The notes beneath the pieces are model-generated. The model saw nothing but the letters and a program-made list of their open reading frames with translations, had not been told where the DNA came from and did no database searches. This document shows positions 49,204 to 58,192 of a DNA stretch of 64,000 nucleotides, piece after piece. This stretch comes from Streptomyces sp. CGMCC 4.7035 (GTDB taxonomy: Bacteria > Actinomycetota > Actinomycetes > Streptomycetales > Streptomycetaceae): contig NZ_CP134053.1 in NCBI RefSeq assembly GCF_031583065.1, positions 434,001 through 498,000 on the forward strand. Direction: 5' to 3'. Position numbers and translations under genes: made by a program. Positions within the stretch are counted from its first letter, which is position 1. Every line of letters begins with the position of its first letter.

Positions 49204-49512
49204 TCAGTTGCCGCTCGGCTGCTGGGGGACCGTGGTGGGCTGAGGGTGGGGCGCTCTCTCCTGGGCCATCGACTTCACGGTGTTGGAGACGGCCTTGATG
49301 CCCAGGTACGCGGTGGTCATGCTGCTGACGGCGGTGAAGGCGGCCGTCAGGACGCCGACGATCACCGACTTGTCGCCGCCCAGGCGCCAGACGCCGAAGA
49401 TCGCGACGCCGGAGATCGCGAGGTTGCTGACGACCACCGCGAGCAGGCCGTAGCGAGCCCGGTCCTTCTCCAACTCGACGTCCCGCATGGCCCTCGCCTC
49501 GTCCCGGCTCAT
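49204..49512 (-). CDS. Small two-TM membrane protein
   Basis: 102 aa from ATG 49512 (GGGGGG site). A charged N-terminus (SRDEARAMRDVELEKDRARY) is followed by TM1 (LLAVVVSNLAISGVAIFGVW) and TM2 (VIVGVLTAAFTAVSSMTTAY), with a Pro-rich tail. It resembles small holin-like or transmembrane proteins of streptomycetes; function unknown. Confidence 0.72.
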   Translation of the reverse strand: MSRDEARAMRDVELEKDRARYGLLAVVVSNLAISGVAIFGVWRLGGDKSVIVGVLTAAFTAVSSMTTAYLGIKAVSNTVKSMAQERAPHPQPTTVPQQPSGN

Positions 49513-49658
49513 GATCCCCCCTACATGGCTGCGTCGACCAGGCAGAACGTAGCGCCCGGGAGGGGGCATGCCAAGTTCCCAAGCCCTTCGCGAGATGATG
49601 ATCCGGAAAAGTTGGGGCTACGGCGGCGGGTGGGGCAAGGCGCGGCTCCGTTCTCTCG

Positions 49659-49664
49659 TACAGT
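49659..49664 (+). promoter_or_regulatory. -10 hexamer TACAGT, leaderless promoter
   Basis: TACAGT, 7 nt, then GTG 49672. Confidence 0.5.
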
Positions 49665-49671
49665 TTGCGCC

Positions 49672-50466
49672 GTGGGATCTCTGCGCAATCCGGTCGGGCC
49701 GCTTCCCTCCTCCATCTACTGGCGACGGAGGGCCGTACTGCTGTCTGTGCTCGCCCTGTTGGCGCTGCTCGTCGCCTGGGTGGTCACCTCAGGCGGTGGC
49801 GGGGGAAAGAACAGCGCGGGCGGTTCGGACGCGAAGCACCCCACGTCGTCGATCACGCCAGGTCCGTCCGGTACCGGGCCCGCGATCAGCCAACACCCGG
49901 GCGGGCGCGACGAGTCGACCGGTGGGGACGGTTCGGGGTCACCCGGGGCCGGCGATTCCGGTGGGGCGGACTCCGGATCCGGTGGGCCGGACGACGGGGC
50001 CGGAGGCAGCGACGGCAGCGGCTCCTCCGGCGGTCAGTTGCCGGCCGGTTCGGGCTCGTCACTGCCCAACTGCACCTCGAACGCTGTCGAGTTGACGCTG
50101 AAGAGCGCCCACAACGCGTACGCGCCCGGAGACACCCCCACCTTCGATCTGATCGCCAAGAACTCGTCCGGCACCGACTGCAAGGTCGACCTCGGTCCGA
50201 AGAACGCGGTGCTGACGATCACTCAGTCGGGCAGTGACGACGACATCTGGTCCTCGGCCGACTGCCCGAGCGGTTCGGGAAGCGTGCTGTTCCGTGTGCC
50301 CGCGAACAACCAGGTCGCCTACACGGTGAAGTGGGACCGCAAGTCGAGCGCCCCGGACTGCGCGACGCCTGCGGCGGGTTCGGCGTCGGCGGGCACGTAC
50401 CTGGTGGAGGTGAAGGCCTCCGGCTTCCCGAAGGTCCAGACGTCGTTCGTGCTGTCGAAGGACTAG
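49672..50466 (+). CDS. Membrane-anchored extracellular protein, beta-sandwich type
   Basis: 264 aa: one N-terminal TM anchor (about 20-38), a 90-residue Gly/Ser/Asp linker, then a 130-residue extracellular domain. That domain has four cysteines (in LPNCTSNAV, GTDCKVDL, SADCPSG and PDCATP), likely two disulfides, and alternating strands (FDLIAKNSSGTDCKVDLGPK, then VAYTVKWDR). It resembles BsuPI/DUF4232-like immunoglobulin folds; no enzymatic motif. It could be a cell-surface or envelope-sensing protein. Confidence 0.72.
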   Translation: MGSLRNPVGPLPSSIYWRRRAVLLSVLALLALLVAWVVTSGGGGGKNSAGGSDAKHPTSSITPGPSGTGPAISQHPGGRDESTGGDGSGSPGAGDSGGADSGSGGPDDGAGGSDGSGSSGGQLPAGSGSSLPNCTSNAVELTLKSAHNAYAPGDTPTFDLIAKNSSGTDCKVDLGPKNAVLTITQSGSDDDIWSSADCPSGSGSVLFRVPANNQVAYTVKWDRKSSAPDCATPAAGSASAGTYLVEVKASGFPKVQTSFVLSKD

Positions 50467-50473
50467 ATTCCGG

Positions 50474-50827
50474 TCAGGATTCCCTGAGCGCCCGGCGTTG
50501 ACGCTTGCCGAGCGGTGCCTGGGAGAGGTCCTCGGCCTTGGAGCGGAGGTTCCTGTAGCCGTAGCCGCGTTCGTCGAGCCAGGCCTTCGCGGCCTCTTCG
50601 GCGCGTTCCGTCGCCTCCAGGATGTCCTCCTCGGCCTCGCCCGAGTCCAGGAAACGGAAGGTGAAGGCGGGGCGGGCGGAGACGTCGTAGCTGAGGTGGC
50701 CCTCCGGGGTGAAGGCCGCGCGCAGCACGTCGTGCTCCGCGGCCCGGGCCAGGAGTTCGGCCCGTTGACCGTCGTCGAGCCCGTCGAAGACGCCGCGGAC
50801 CATGATGCGGAAAGTGCGGGTGCTCAT
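50474..50827 (-). CDS. DUF6204-type hypothetical protein
   Basis: 117 aa starting MSTRTFRIMVRGVFDGLDDG, with ARPAFTFRFLDSGEAEEDIL and a basic tail (KAEDLSQAPLGKRQRRALRES). A small alpha/beta cytosolic protein of unknown function, widespread in streptomycetes as far as I recall. The ATG is preceded by TACGTT at 6 nt (leaderless type); the GGAGG is too close to serve as a ribosome-binding site. Confidence 0.72.
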   Translation of the reverse strand: MSTRTFRIMVRGVFDGLDDGQRAELLARAAEHDVLRAAFTPEGHLSYDVSARPAFTFRFLDSGEAEEDILEATERAEEAAKAWLDERGYGYRNLRSKAEDLSQAPLGKRQRRALRES

Positions 50828-51076
50828 CCTCCGAACGTAGACGCGGGGGCGGCGTGCCTCCACTGGGTTTTCGTCGGCCTCCTGCCCCCCGCCCCCTTCA
50901 CCCGCGGGTTTCAGCCGAGTCCAGCTGCATCCGGCCCATCCGGGGCTGCCCCTGCGCGAAGAGCTCGGGGGACTTGAGACGAGGCCGTTCAGGCCGACGG
51001 GGGTCCGGGGTCGAAGCCCCTGGGGCGGTCGCGTCTGCACCGAGTGCCGGATGACATGGGGCCGGTCGGCCGGAGG

Positions 51077-52201
51077 CTAGACGTACCGCTCCAGGATCGA
51101 GGACTCCGCCAGTCGCGACAGCCCCTCCCGCACGCTGCGGGCGCGGGCCTCGCCGACGCCGTCCACCGTCTGGAGGTCGTCGACGCTCGCCGCGAGCAGC
51201 TTCTGGAGGCCCCCGAAGTGCTCCACCAGGCGGTCGATGATCGCGCCGGGCAGCCGCGGGACCTTCGCCAGCAGCCGGAAGCCGCGCGGGGAGACCGCCG
51301 AGTCGAGGGCCTCGGGGGAGCCGGTGTAGCCCAACCCGCGGGCCACCGTGGACAGTTCGAGGAGCTCGGCGTGGGTCAGCGCGTCCAGCTCGGACAGTGC
51401 CTCGTCGACCGTGCGGGAACGCTTCGCGGTGGGCTCGGGCACGTAGTCGCGGACCACCAGTTCGCGCTCCGGTTCCACGCCCGCGATCAACTCGTCCAGC
51501 TGGAGGGCGAGGAGGCGGCCATCGGTGCCCAGTTCGACCACATATTCCGCGATTTCGGTGCGGATGCGGCGGACCATCTCCAGTCGCTGTGCCACCGCCG
51601 AGACGTCCCGGACCGTGACCAGGTCCTCGATCTCCAGCGCGGAGAGCGTGCCGGCTACCTCGTCCAGGCGGAGCTTGTACCGCTCAAGGGTGGCCAGGGC
51701 CTGGTTGGCGCGGGACAGGATCGCCGCCGAGTCCTCCAGGACGCGGCGCTGTCCGTCGACGTACAGCGCGATCAGACGCATCGACTGGGAGACGGAGACC
51801 ACGGGGAAGCCGACCTGCTTGCTCACCCGGTCCGCCGTACGGTGGCGCGTGCCCGTCTCCTCCGTCGGGATCGTGGGGTCCGGCACCAGCTGCACCCCGG
51901 CTCTCAGGATCTTCGACAGATCCGAGGAGAGCACGATGCCGCCGTCCAGCTTGCACAGCTCCCGCAGGCGGGTGGCCGTGAACTCGACGTCCAGGACGAA
52001 ACCGCCCGTGCACAGCGCCTCGACGGTTTTGTCCGAGCCGAGCACGATGAGACCGCCCGTGTTGCCGCGGAGCACCCGCTCAAGGCCGTCACGTAGGGCC
52101 GTACCGGGTGCCACGGCGCTCAGTGAGGCGCGCATCAGGCCATCGGCACCGGAACTCCCACCGGACTTTCCGGGAGCTGCTGCCCGGTCGTTGGCTGCCA
52201 C
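51077..52201 (-). CDS. disA: DNA integrity scanning protein DisA, diadenylate cyclase
   Basis: 374 aa from GTG 52201 (GGAGGAG site). Makes c-di-AMP from two ATP and scans DNA for branched structures. The DAC domain has the RHR motif R119-H120-R121 (TGTRHRTAD) and, at the DGA position, D86-G87-G88. The DisA linker domain and a C-terminal HhH domain ([20 protein letters not shown]) follow. It lies 81 bp after radA on the same strand, the usual pairing. Confidence 0.93.
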   Translation of the reverse strand: MAANDRAAAPGKSGGSSGADGLMRASLSAVAPGTALRDGLERVLRGNTGGLIVLGSDKTVEALCTGGFVLDVEFTATRLRELCKLDGGIVLSSDLSKILRAGVQLVPDPTIPTEETGTRHRTADRVSKQVGFPVVSVSQSMRLIALYVDGQRRVLEDSAAILSRANQALATLERYKLRLDEVAGTLSALEIEDLVTVRDVSAVAQRLEMVRRIRTEIAEYVVELGTDGRLLALQLDELIAGVEPERELVVRDYVPEPTAKRSRTVDEALSELDALTHAELLELSTVARGLGYTGSPEALDSAVSPRGFRLLAKVPRLPGAIIDRLVEHFGGLQKLLAASVDDLQTVDGVGEARARSVREGLSRLAESSILERYV

Positions 52202-52282
52202 TGCACTCCTCCGGTCGCAGGTTCTTAGGCGCTCCCATGTCGCACACTCGGTTCGTATGGACGGGCGAGACCAGGGCAAAGT

Positions 52283-53692
52283 CTACCGGCGGTCCTCCTC
52301 GTCCCGTGGGGCCTCTCGACGACGGGAGCGCGGAAGGACCCGCAGGGCGTCCCCCATGTCCGCCACTTCCAGCACCTTCATCCCGGGCGGGACCTTGCCC
52401 GGGTCGGTCGGTACGAGCGCGTGCGTGAAGCCCAGACGGTGTGCTTCGGCCAGTCGGCGCTGGACCCCCGTGACCCGTCTGACCTCGCCCGCCAGGCCCA
52501 CTTCGCCGATCGCCACCAGGTTCTTCGGCAGCGGGGTGTCGCTCGCGGCGCTCGCCAGCGCGAGCGCGATCGCCAGGTCCGCGGCCGGTTCGGAGAGCTT
52601 GACCCCGCCGACGGTCGCGGAGTAGATGTCCCGCTTGCCCAGTGCGCTGATGCGGCCGCGCTGTTCCAGGACGGCGAGCATCATCGAGACGCGGGAGGTC
52701 TCCAGGCCGGATGTCGTACGCCGCGGGGAGGGGATCTGCGAGTCGACGGTCAGTGCCTGGACCTCCGCCACCAGGGGGCGGCGGCCCTCCAGGGTGACGG
52801 TCAGACAGGTGCCGGGGACCGGCTCGTCGCGGCGGGTGAGGAACAGGCCGCTGGGGTCGGCCAGGCCCGTGATTCCCTCGTCGTGCAGCTCGAAGCAGCC
52901 GACCTCGTCCGTCGCGCCGTATCGGTTCTTGACGCCCCGTACGAGGCGCAGGCGCGCGTGCCGGTCGCCCTCGAAGTGCAGGACGACGTCCACAAGGTGT
53001 TCGAGCAGGCGCGGGCCCGCGATCGCGCCGTCCTTTGTGACGTGGCCCACCAGGAGGGTGGACATGCCGCGATCCTTGGAGGCGCGGATGAGTGCCCCGG
53101 CGACCTCGCGCACCTGGGCCATGCCGCCGGGCGCACCGTCGATCTCGGGGGAGGCGACGGTCTGTACGGAGTCGAGGATGAGGAGCGAGGGCTTCACCGC
53201 GTCCAAGTGGCCGAGTACGGCGGCCAGATCGGTCTCGGCGGCCAGGTAGAGGTGGTCGTCGATGGCCTTGATGCGGTCGGCGCGCAGGCGCACCTGGCTC
53301 GCCGACTCCTCACCCGTCACATACAGCGTGCGGTGCTCGTCGCTCGCCGCCTTGGCCGCGACGTCCAGCAGGAGGGTGGACTTGCCGACGCCGGGCTCGC
53401 CGGCGAGCAGCACGACCGCGCCCGGCACGAGCCCGCCGCCGAGGACCCGGTCCAGCTCGGGCACGCCGGTGGAGCGGGCTGTGGCCTGCCGCCCGTCGAC
53501 CTGGCCGATGGGCACGGCGGACGTCGTCACCCGGCCCGGGGTCGTCGTCCGTACGGCGGACGCACCGTACTCCTCGATCGTCCCCCAGGCCTGGCACTCG
53601 GGGCAGCGGCCGAGCCACTTGGCCGTCTGCCAGCCGCACTCGGTGCAGCGGTAGGACGGCCGGTCCTTGGTGGTTTTCGTACGGGCAGCCAT
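52283..53692 (-). CDS. radA: DNA repair protein RadA (Sms)
   Basis: 469 aa. N-terminal zinc finger C16-x2-C19...C30-x2-C33 (CTECGWQTAKWLGRCPEC), Walker A GEPGVGKST (98-106), KNRYG motif (VKNRYGATDEVG) and a C-terminal Lon-like domain without a protease dyad. RadA is a hexameric helicase that promotes branch migration and processes recombination intermediates; it partners with DisA. ATG 53692 has no ribosome-binding site but has TACGGT at 7 nt. Confidence 0.94.
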   Translation of the reverse strand: MAARTKTTKDRPSYRCTECGWQTAKWLGRCPECQAWGTIEEYGASAVRTTTPGRVTTSAVPIGQVDGRQATARSTGVPELDRVLGGGLVPGAVVLLAGEPGVGKSTLLLDVAAKAASDEHRTLYVTGEESASQVRLRADRIKAIDDHLYLAAETDLAAVLGHLDAVKPSLLILDSVQTVASPEIDGAPGGMAQVREVAGALIRASKDRGMSTLLVGHVTKDGAIAGPRLLEHLVDVVLHFEGDRHARLRLVRGVKNRYGATDEVGCFELHDEGITGLADPSGLFLTRRDEPVPGTCLTVTLEGRRPLVAEVQALTVDSQIPSPRRTTSGLETSRVSMMLAVLEQRGRISALGKRDIYSATVGGVKLSEPAADLAIALALASAASDTPLPKNLVAIGEVGLAGEVRRVTGVQRRLAEAHRLGFTHALVPTDPGKVPPGMKVLEVADMGDALRVLPRSRRREAPRDEEDRR

Positions 53693-53699
53693 GGACGAA

Positions 53700-53705
53700 A
53701 CCGTA
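53700..53705 (-). promoter_or_regulatory. -10 hexamer TACGGT, leaderless promoter
   Basis: TACGGT on the minus strand, 7 nt before the radA ATG. Confidence 0.45.
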
Positions 53706-54065
53706 GCGGGGCCCACTGACAGAGGAGGAACCGCCAGGGACGGAGGGGGCCACGGCCGGGGGTGGAGGGGGTGCCGTCGGCGGCCGGCAGGGGTGCCGTC
53801 GGGGACGGACGGGGCGCTTGTCGGAGACGGAGAGGCGCTTGTCGGGCACGGAGAGGGGGCATCTTCTGAGGGCCGGGCGCGGGGCGCCGTCGAAGGGATA
53901 CTCCGGCGCGGCCGGGGAATCATTGCCGGCCCTGGAGGCGCACTCCGTGCACCCTTCCCCGGAGTGAGCTGCGGAATCCACCGCTCCTGTCCCCTTATGA
54001 GGGATCGTTTCACCCGTACGGAGTAAAAGTGCGCAAGGGGGAAGAAGGTGCCACCCTCAGGCGCC

Positions 54066-54071
54066 TACGGT
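54066..54071 (+). promoter_or_regulatory. -10 hexamer TACGGT, leaderless promoter
   Basis: TACGGT, 7 nt, then GTG 54079. Confidence 0.45.
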
Positions 54072-54078
54072 CGCACAG

Positions 54079-55812
54079 GTGATGAGCAGCAGGCGGCAGA
54101 CCTCGACGCACGCCACCGGCGCACACCGGGCGCGCGGACACGCGCGCAAGCGGGGCAGCGTGCCTCGTAGCGCTGACACCCGCACCACGGCACAGCACCC
54201 GCCCCCGCGCTACGAGCCCTATCTGGACGGACTGTTCACCTATTGCCTGTCCGTGCTGTGTGACCACGACGCGGCGACCGCCGCCCTGGGGGAGGCCCTC
54301 GCACTCGCCGAGCGCCGCGGCACGCGCGGCCCGAGCGCCCCCGATGACCGCCGCGCCTGGCTGTACGCCCTCGCCCGCTGGTCCTGTCTGCGCAGCCTCG
54401 CCGACGCCCGGCGCCGTCAGGGCGGACACGCCGCCGGGCGCGACCGCGGCAGCCGTGGGCACACGGAGGCCGCCGACCGGCGCGCGGCCGAGGCGATCGG
54501 CGCCGTGCCCCTCTCGGAGGAGGCCCAGGAGCAGCGCCGGCGCGAGCTCGCCCGGCTCGCCTGGCCGGAGGCCGCCGGCACCACCCCCGAGCAGCGCGAG
54601 GCACTCGAACTCGCCGTACGCCACCAGCTCGCCGCCCACGAGGTCGCGGCCGTGCTGGGCATCAGCCTCGCCTCCGCGCGCGAGCTCCTCGCCTCGGCTG
54701 CCTGCGAGGTCGAGCGCACCCGTGCCGCCCTCGCCGTCGTCGAGACGGGCACCTGTCCGAGCGTCGCCGGGTTCACCGGCGACCAGCAGTTCGTCCTCGG
54801 CGCCACCCTGCGCCGCGAGCTCGTCCGGCACGTCGACGACTGCCCGCGCTGCCGCCGCACCGCGGAGCGCGCGGTCCCCGGCCGGTGGCCCGGCACCAGC
54901 GTCACACCCGCCGCGCTCCCCGTACTGGAGGCCCCGCGCGCGGCCCTCCACGTCGCGATGGCGCATGCCCCACGCGCGCGGGGCAGTGCTCCCCGCTTCG
55001 ACCGGCGCGGCTTCCCCATGGACCCGAAGGACCACGCGGACCGCCGCGACCGACTGCGCGCGCGTGCCGTCACCACGACCGTCGTCGCCACCGTGGTCGC
55101 CGCCCCCGTCCTCGCCCTGTGGGCCGCTTATCGCGGCGCGCCCCTCATCGGCGAGGGCACCGACGGCCGCACCGTCACCGCGCGCGAGGTGCACGGCTCC
55201 GACACGCTCGGCGGTGAGAACGCGGACGACTACGAGAACGCGGGCAACGCCAGTACGAGCCCCGGCGTCCGCTTCGGCCGGGACGGGCGTTCGCCCGACG
55301 TCTCCGTCGAGGTCATCGGCGTGAAGACGGCTGCGCCGGGGGCGGGACATCTCACGGTCACGGCCGGGAACGACGGCACCACGACCCTCATCACGCTCAA
55401 GGCGTCCGGGAGTTCACCGGTCCGCTGGTCCGTGTCCACGGGTGTCTCCTGGCTCTACCTGAACCGGTCCTCCGGCACGCTCGCCCCAGGGGAAACGTTC
55501 ACGGTCCGGGTGTACGTCGACCACCTCCGCGAGCCGGCCGGTCCCTGGCACGCGCGCGTGGCGGTGGCACCCGCGGACGCCGTGGTCTCGATCGACGGAT
55601 ACGGGGCGGCGGGCCCGTCCGACCCGCGCCCCACTCCCACGCAGACCGACCCGCCCGGTCCCGTGCCGAGTGATCCGTCCCCGACCGCCCCGGACCCCAC
55701 GCCCGGTGACCCGACCCCGACGGACCCGACACCCACGAGTCCGCCCTCCTCCGACCCGCCGACCCCGACACCGACGCCTACGGACAGCGCGACGCCGAGC
55801 CCGTCCTCGTAG
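54079..55812 (+). CDS. Sigma-like / zinc-finger / TM / BACON fusion protein
   Basis: 577 aa with an unusual order. (1) About 45-115 resembles sigma region 2 (YLDGLFTYCLSVLCDHDAAT, RRAWLYALARWSCLR). (2) About 168-220 resembles sigma region 4 (TTPEQREALELAV, then HEVAAVLGISLASARELLAS). (3) H251-x3-C255-x2-C258 (RHVDDCPRCR) is a zinc anti-sigma-type motif. (4) TM is about 331-350. (5) An extracellular beta-sandwich of the BACON type lies at about 400-505 (SVSTGVSWLYLNRSSGTLAP). (6) A Pro/Thr/Ser tail ends the protein. It looks like an ECF sigma and its anchor in one chain; related fused ECF groups are known, so a membrane-tethered regulator is plausible. Alternatively it is a degenerate non-sigma sensor. 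Confidence 0.75.
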   Translation: MMSSRRQTSTHATGAHRARGHARKRGSVPRSADTRTTAQHPPPRYEPYLDGLFTYCLSVLCDHDAATAALGEALALAERRGTRGPSAPDDRRAWLYALARWSCLRSLADARRRQGGHAAGRDRGSRGHTEAADRRAAEAIGAVPLSEEAQEQRRRELARLAWPEAAGTTPEQREALELAVRHQLAAHEVAAVLGISLASARELLASAACEVERTRAALAVVETGTCPSVAGFTGDQQFVLGATLRRELVRHVDDCPRCRRTAERAVPGRWPGTSVTPAALPVLEAPRAALHVAMAHAPRARGSAPRFDRRGFPMDPKDHADRRDRLRARAVTTTVVATVVAAPVLALWAAYRGAPLIGEGTDGRTVTAREVHGSDTLGGENADDYENAGNASTSPGVRFGRDGRSPDVSVEVIGVKTAAPGAGHLTVTAGNDGTTTLITLKASGSSPVRWSVSTGVSWLYLNRSSGTLAPGETFTVRVYVDHLREPAGPWHARVAVAPADAVVSIDGYGAAGPSDPRPTPTQTDPPGPVPSDPSPTAPDPTPGDPTPTDPTPTSPPSSDPPTPTPTPTDSATPSPSS

Positions 55813-55870
55813 GCGGAGGCGGAGGTGGGGGCGGGACGGGGGATGGGGGATGGGGGACGGGGGAATGGTT

Positions 55871-56719
55871 TCAGTCCACCGGATCCGCAGGGTGCGGTGC
55901 CACCAGCGGCAGCTGGGAGGCCAGTCGCTGCTCGCAGAGCTCGACCAGGCGGTCGTACCCGGCCTTGCCCATCAGCTCGGTCAGCTCGGCCCGGTACGAG
56001 ACGTACACCGGCTCGCCCGCGCCGTGCGCCGACGTCGCCGAGGTGCACCACCAGTGCAGATCGTGGCCGCCCGGCCCCCAGCCCCGGCGGTCGTACTCGC
56101 CGATCGACACCTGAAGGACCCGGGTGTCGTCGGGCCGGTCGATCCACTCGTACGTCCGGCGGATCGGCAGCTGCCAGCAGACATCCGGTTTCGTCTCCAG
56201 CGGCTCGCGGCCCTCCCGCAGCGCCAGGATGTGCAGCGAGCAGCCCGCCCCGGCCGGGAAACCGGGCCGGTTCTGGAAGATGCACGAGCCCTCGTACGGG
56301 CGGGTCTGCCGCGAGCCCTCGTCGTCCTCCGCGACCCAGCCCGTCTCCATGCCCACGTCATGGTTCTGCCAGATCTCGGGCGTGAGCCGTGCCACGTGTT
56401 CGGCCACCCGCTTCTCGTCGTCCTCGTCCGAGAAGTGCGCCCCCAGAGTGCAGCACCCGTCGTCCGCGCGGCCCGCCTGGATGCCCTGGCAGCCGCTTCC
56501 GAAAATGCAGTTCCAGCGCGAGGTCAGCCATGTCAGATCGCACCGGAAGACCTGCTCGTCGTCGGCGGGATCCGGAAACTCCACCCACGCGCGCGCGAAG
56601 TCGAGCCCCTTCTCGTCGCTCGCCCTCGGGGCTTTCTTGGACCTGGACGCCCTCACCTGCGAAGAATCCTTCGATCCCTTGGAGGATTTGTCGGGTTTCG
56701 CCTTCTTCGTCTTTGGCAC
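55871..56719 (-). CDS. Cysteine-rich actinobacterial protein (YkgJ-like?)
   Basis: 282 aa. A Lys/Ser-rich N-terminus (1-36) precedes a domain with nine cysteines: C60, C71, C77, C89, C90, C146, C160, C181 and C225, including [10 protein letters not shown] and [11 protein letters not shown]. The pattern recalls the YkgJ/DUF3109 cysteine-cluster proteins thought to bind a metal or Fe-S centre; the match is only tentative. GTG 56719 has TACCCT at 6 nt. It is convergent with the sigma-BACON gene and divergent from ppx. Confidence 0.7.
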   Translation of the reverse strand: MPKTKKAKPDKSSKGSKDSSQVRASRSKKAPRASDEKGLDFARAWVEFPDPADDEQVFRCDLTWLTSRWNCIFGSGCQGIQAGRADDGCCTLGAHFSDEDDEKRVAEHVARLTPEIWQNHDVGMETGWVAEDDEGSRQTRPYEGSCIFQNRPGFPAGAGCSLHILALREGREPLETKPDVCWQLPIRRTYEWIDRPDDTRVLQVSIGEYDRRGWGPGGHDLHWWCTSATSAHGAGEPVYVSYRAELTELMGKAGYDRLVELCEQRLASQLPLVAPHPADPVD

Positions 56720-56725
56720 GCATCC

Positions 56726-56731
56726 AGGGTA
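56726..56731 (-). promoter_or_regulatory. -10 hexamer TACCCT, leaderless promoter
   Basis: Minus-strand TACCCT, 6 nt before GTG 56719. Confidence 0.45.
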
Positions 56732-56777
56732 AGTGGCCCGGGTCCGCTCCGGGGACTGTGGATCGTCGTACTGGCAG

Positions 56778-56783
56778 TAGCGT
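56778..56783 (+). promoter_or_regulatory. -10 hexamer TAGCGT, leaderless promoter
   Basis: TAGCGT, 7 nt, then ATG 56791. Confidence 0.45.
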
Positions 56784-56790
56784 TCCGTAC

Positions 56791-57723
56791 ATGAGACTCG
56801 GTGTCCTCGACGTGGGTTCGAACACGGTGCATCTGCTGGTGGTGGACGCCCACCCCGGCGCGCGCCCGCTGCCCGCGCACTCGCACAAGGTGGAGCTGCG
56901 GCTCGCGCAACTTCTCGACGAGAGTGGGGCGATCGGTCCCGAAGGGATCGACAAGCTGATCGCCGTCGTCCTGGACGCCCTCCAAGCGGCCGAGGACAAG
57001 GGTGTCGAGGACCTGCTGCCCTTCGCCACCTCCGCGGTGCGCGAGGCGAGCAACGCGGACGACGTCCTGGCTCGGGTCAAGGACGCCACCGGCGTCGAGC
57101 TCCAGGTGCTGACCGGCGAGGAGGAGGCGCGGCTGACCTTCCTCGCGGCCCGCCGCTGGTTCGGCTGGTCGGCGGGCAAGCTGCTCGTCCTCGACATCGG
57201 CGGCGGCTCGCTGGAGATCGCGTACGGCATGGACGAGGGACCCGACGCGGCGGTGTCACTGCCGCTCGGCGCGGGCCGGCTCACCTCGGCCTGGCTGCCC
57301 GGGGACCCGCCGGACCCGGCCGACGTGAGGGCGTTGCGCCGCCATGTGCGGGCGGAGATCGCCCGTACGGTCGGCGAGTTCAGCCGCCTTGGGTCGCCCG
57401 ATCATGTCGTCGCCACGTCCAAGACGTTCAAGCAGCTCGCCCGCCTCGCCGGTGCGGCGCGCTCCGCGGACGGGCTGTACGTGCAGCGGGAGCTGAAGCG
57501 GGAGTCGCTGGAGGGGTGGGTGCCGCAGCTCGCCGGGATGACGGCCGAGCAGCGCGGGGACCTCCCGGGCGTCTCCGAGGGCCGCGCGGGGCAGCTCCTG
57601 GCCGGGGCGCTGGTCGCGGAGGGCGCGATGGACCTGTTCGGCGTGGAAACGCTGGAGGTCTGCCCCTGGGCGCTGCGGGAGGGCGTGATCCTGCGCCGGC
57701 TGGACCATATGTCGACGGATTAG
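56791..57723 (+). CDS. Ppx/GppA-family phosphatase
   Basis: 310 aa of the ASKHA fold: [18 protein letters not shown] (phosphate-1), [30 protein letters not shown] (phosphate-2) and [16 protein letters not shown]. These enzymes hydrolyse exopolyphosphate or the gamma phosphate of pppGpp. This is the short actinobacterial form without the C-terminal HD domain, like Mycobacterium Ppx1. Two Ppx paralogues usually occur in actinomycetes, so the substrate is not settled. It converges on nothing; an epimerase gene follows. Confidence 0.9.
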   Translation: MRLGVLDVGSNTVHLLVVDAHPGARPLPAHSHKVELRLAQLLDESGAIGPEGIDKLIAVVLDALQAAEDKGVEDLLPFATSAVREASNADDVLARVKDATGVELQVLTGEEEARLTFLAARRWFGWSAGKLLVLDIGGGSLEIAYGMDEGPDAAVSLPLGAGRLTSAWLPGDPPDPADVRALRRHVRAEIARTVGEFSRLGSPDHVVATSKTFKQLARLAGAARSADGLYVQRELKRESLEGWVPQLAGMTAEQRGDLPGVSEGRAGQLLAGALVAEGAMDLFGVETLEVCPWALREGVILRRLDHMSTD

Positions 57724-57919
57724 CCGGAGCGGCGGGAGCGGCCGGGCGGGGGCGCGGTCTCGGCGGGGGCCGGGGCGGGGACGGGTCCAGCGGTGCTCGG
57801 GCGGTGGCGAGGGTTTGGGGCTGCCGGGCGGGCGCGGCGGGAGTCACGGTCGAGTACGGGCGCGGCGGTTGTCGGGGTCGAACGGGAGCTCGTCCGTAGT
57901 CACGGCCGAGGGTGGCCAC

Positions 57920-57966
57920 GGCGGTCGTCCCGGTCGAGTGCGGGCGCGGCGGTCGTCCCGGTCGAG
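57920..57966. repeat. 19-bp direct repeat, period 28 bp
   Basis: Two exact copies of GGCGGTCGTCCCGGTCGAG separated by TGCGGGCGC. Function unknown. Confidence 0.7.
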
Positions 57967-58179
57967 CGCGAGCCCGGTGGGCGTCACGTCGAGCGTGAGC
58001 CGGGCCGGAGTCGCGTTCGAGTACGCACGTGGGCTGCTGACGGACGCAGGCCCGGTGGGAACGGGTGCGCGAGCCGAGCCGGAGGGGGAGATCTCCCGTC
58101 GGCGGCCGTATCCGGTCGCTGTGCCGCTTCCCACACCCCCCTGCACCGCCACCGGCCCCCATGTCAATGCGACGCCCCG

Positions 58180-58185
58180 TACCCT
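58180..58185 (+). promoter_or_regulatory. -10 hexamer TACCCT, leaderless promoter
   Basis: TACCCT, 7 nt, then GTG 58193. Confidence 0.5.
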
Positions 58186-58192
58186 GTCCCTC

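Larger units (their letters stand above)
57724..58192. other. 469-bp gap with short direct repeats
   Basis: No gene recognised. The segment GGCGGTCGTCCCGGTCGAG occurs twice, at 57920-57938 and 57948-57966 (period 28 bp), with a degenerate third copy near 57864. Confidence 0.5.

Noticed and set aside
48685..49671. Long open extension upstream of the 264-aa membrane protein
   Set aside because: The sequence is low-complexity and crosses a duplicated non-coding block; the clear -10 box and GTG at 49672 mark the real start.
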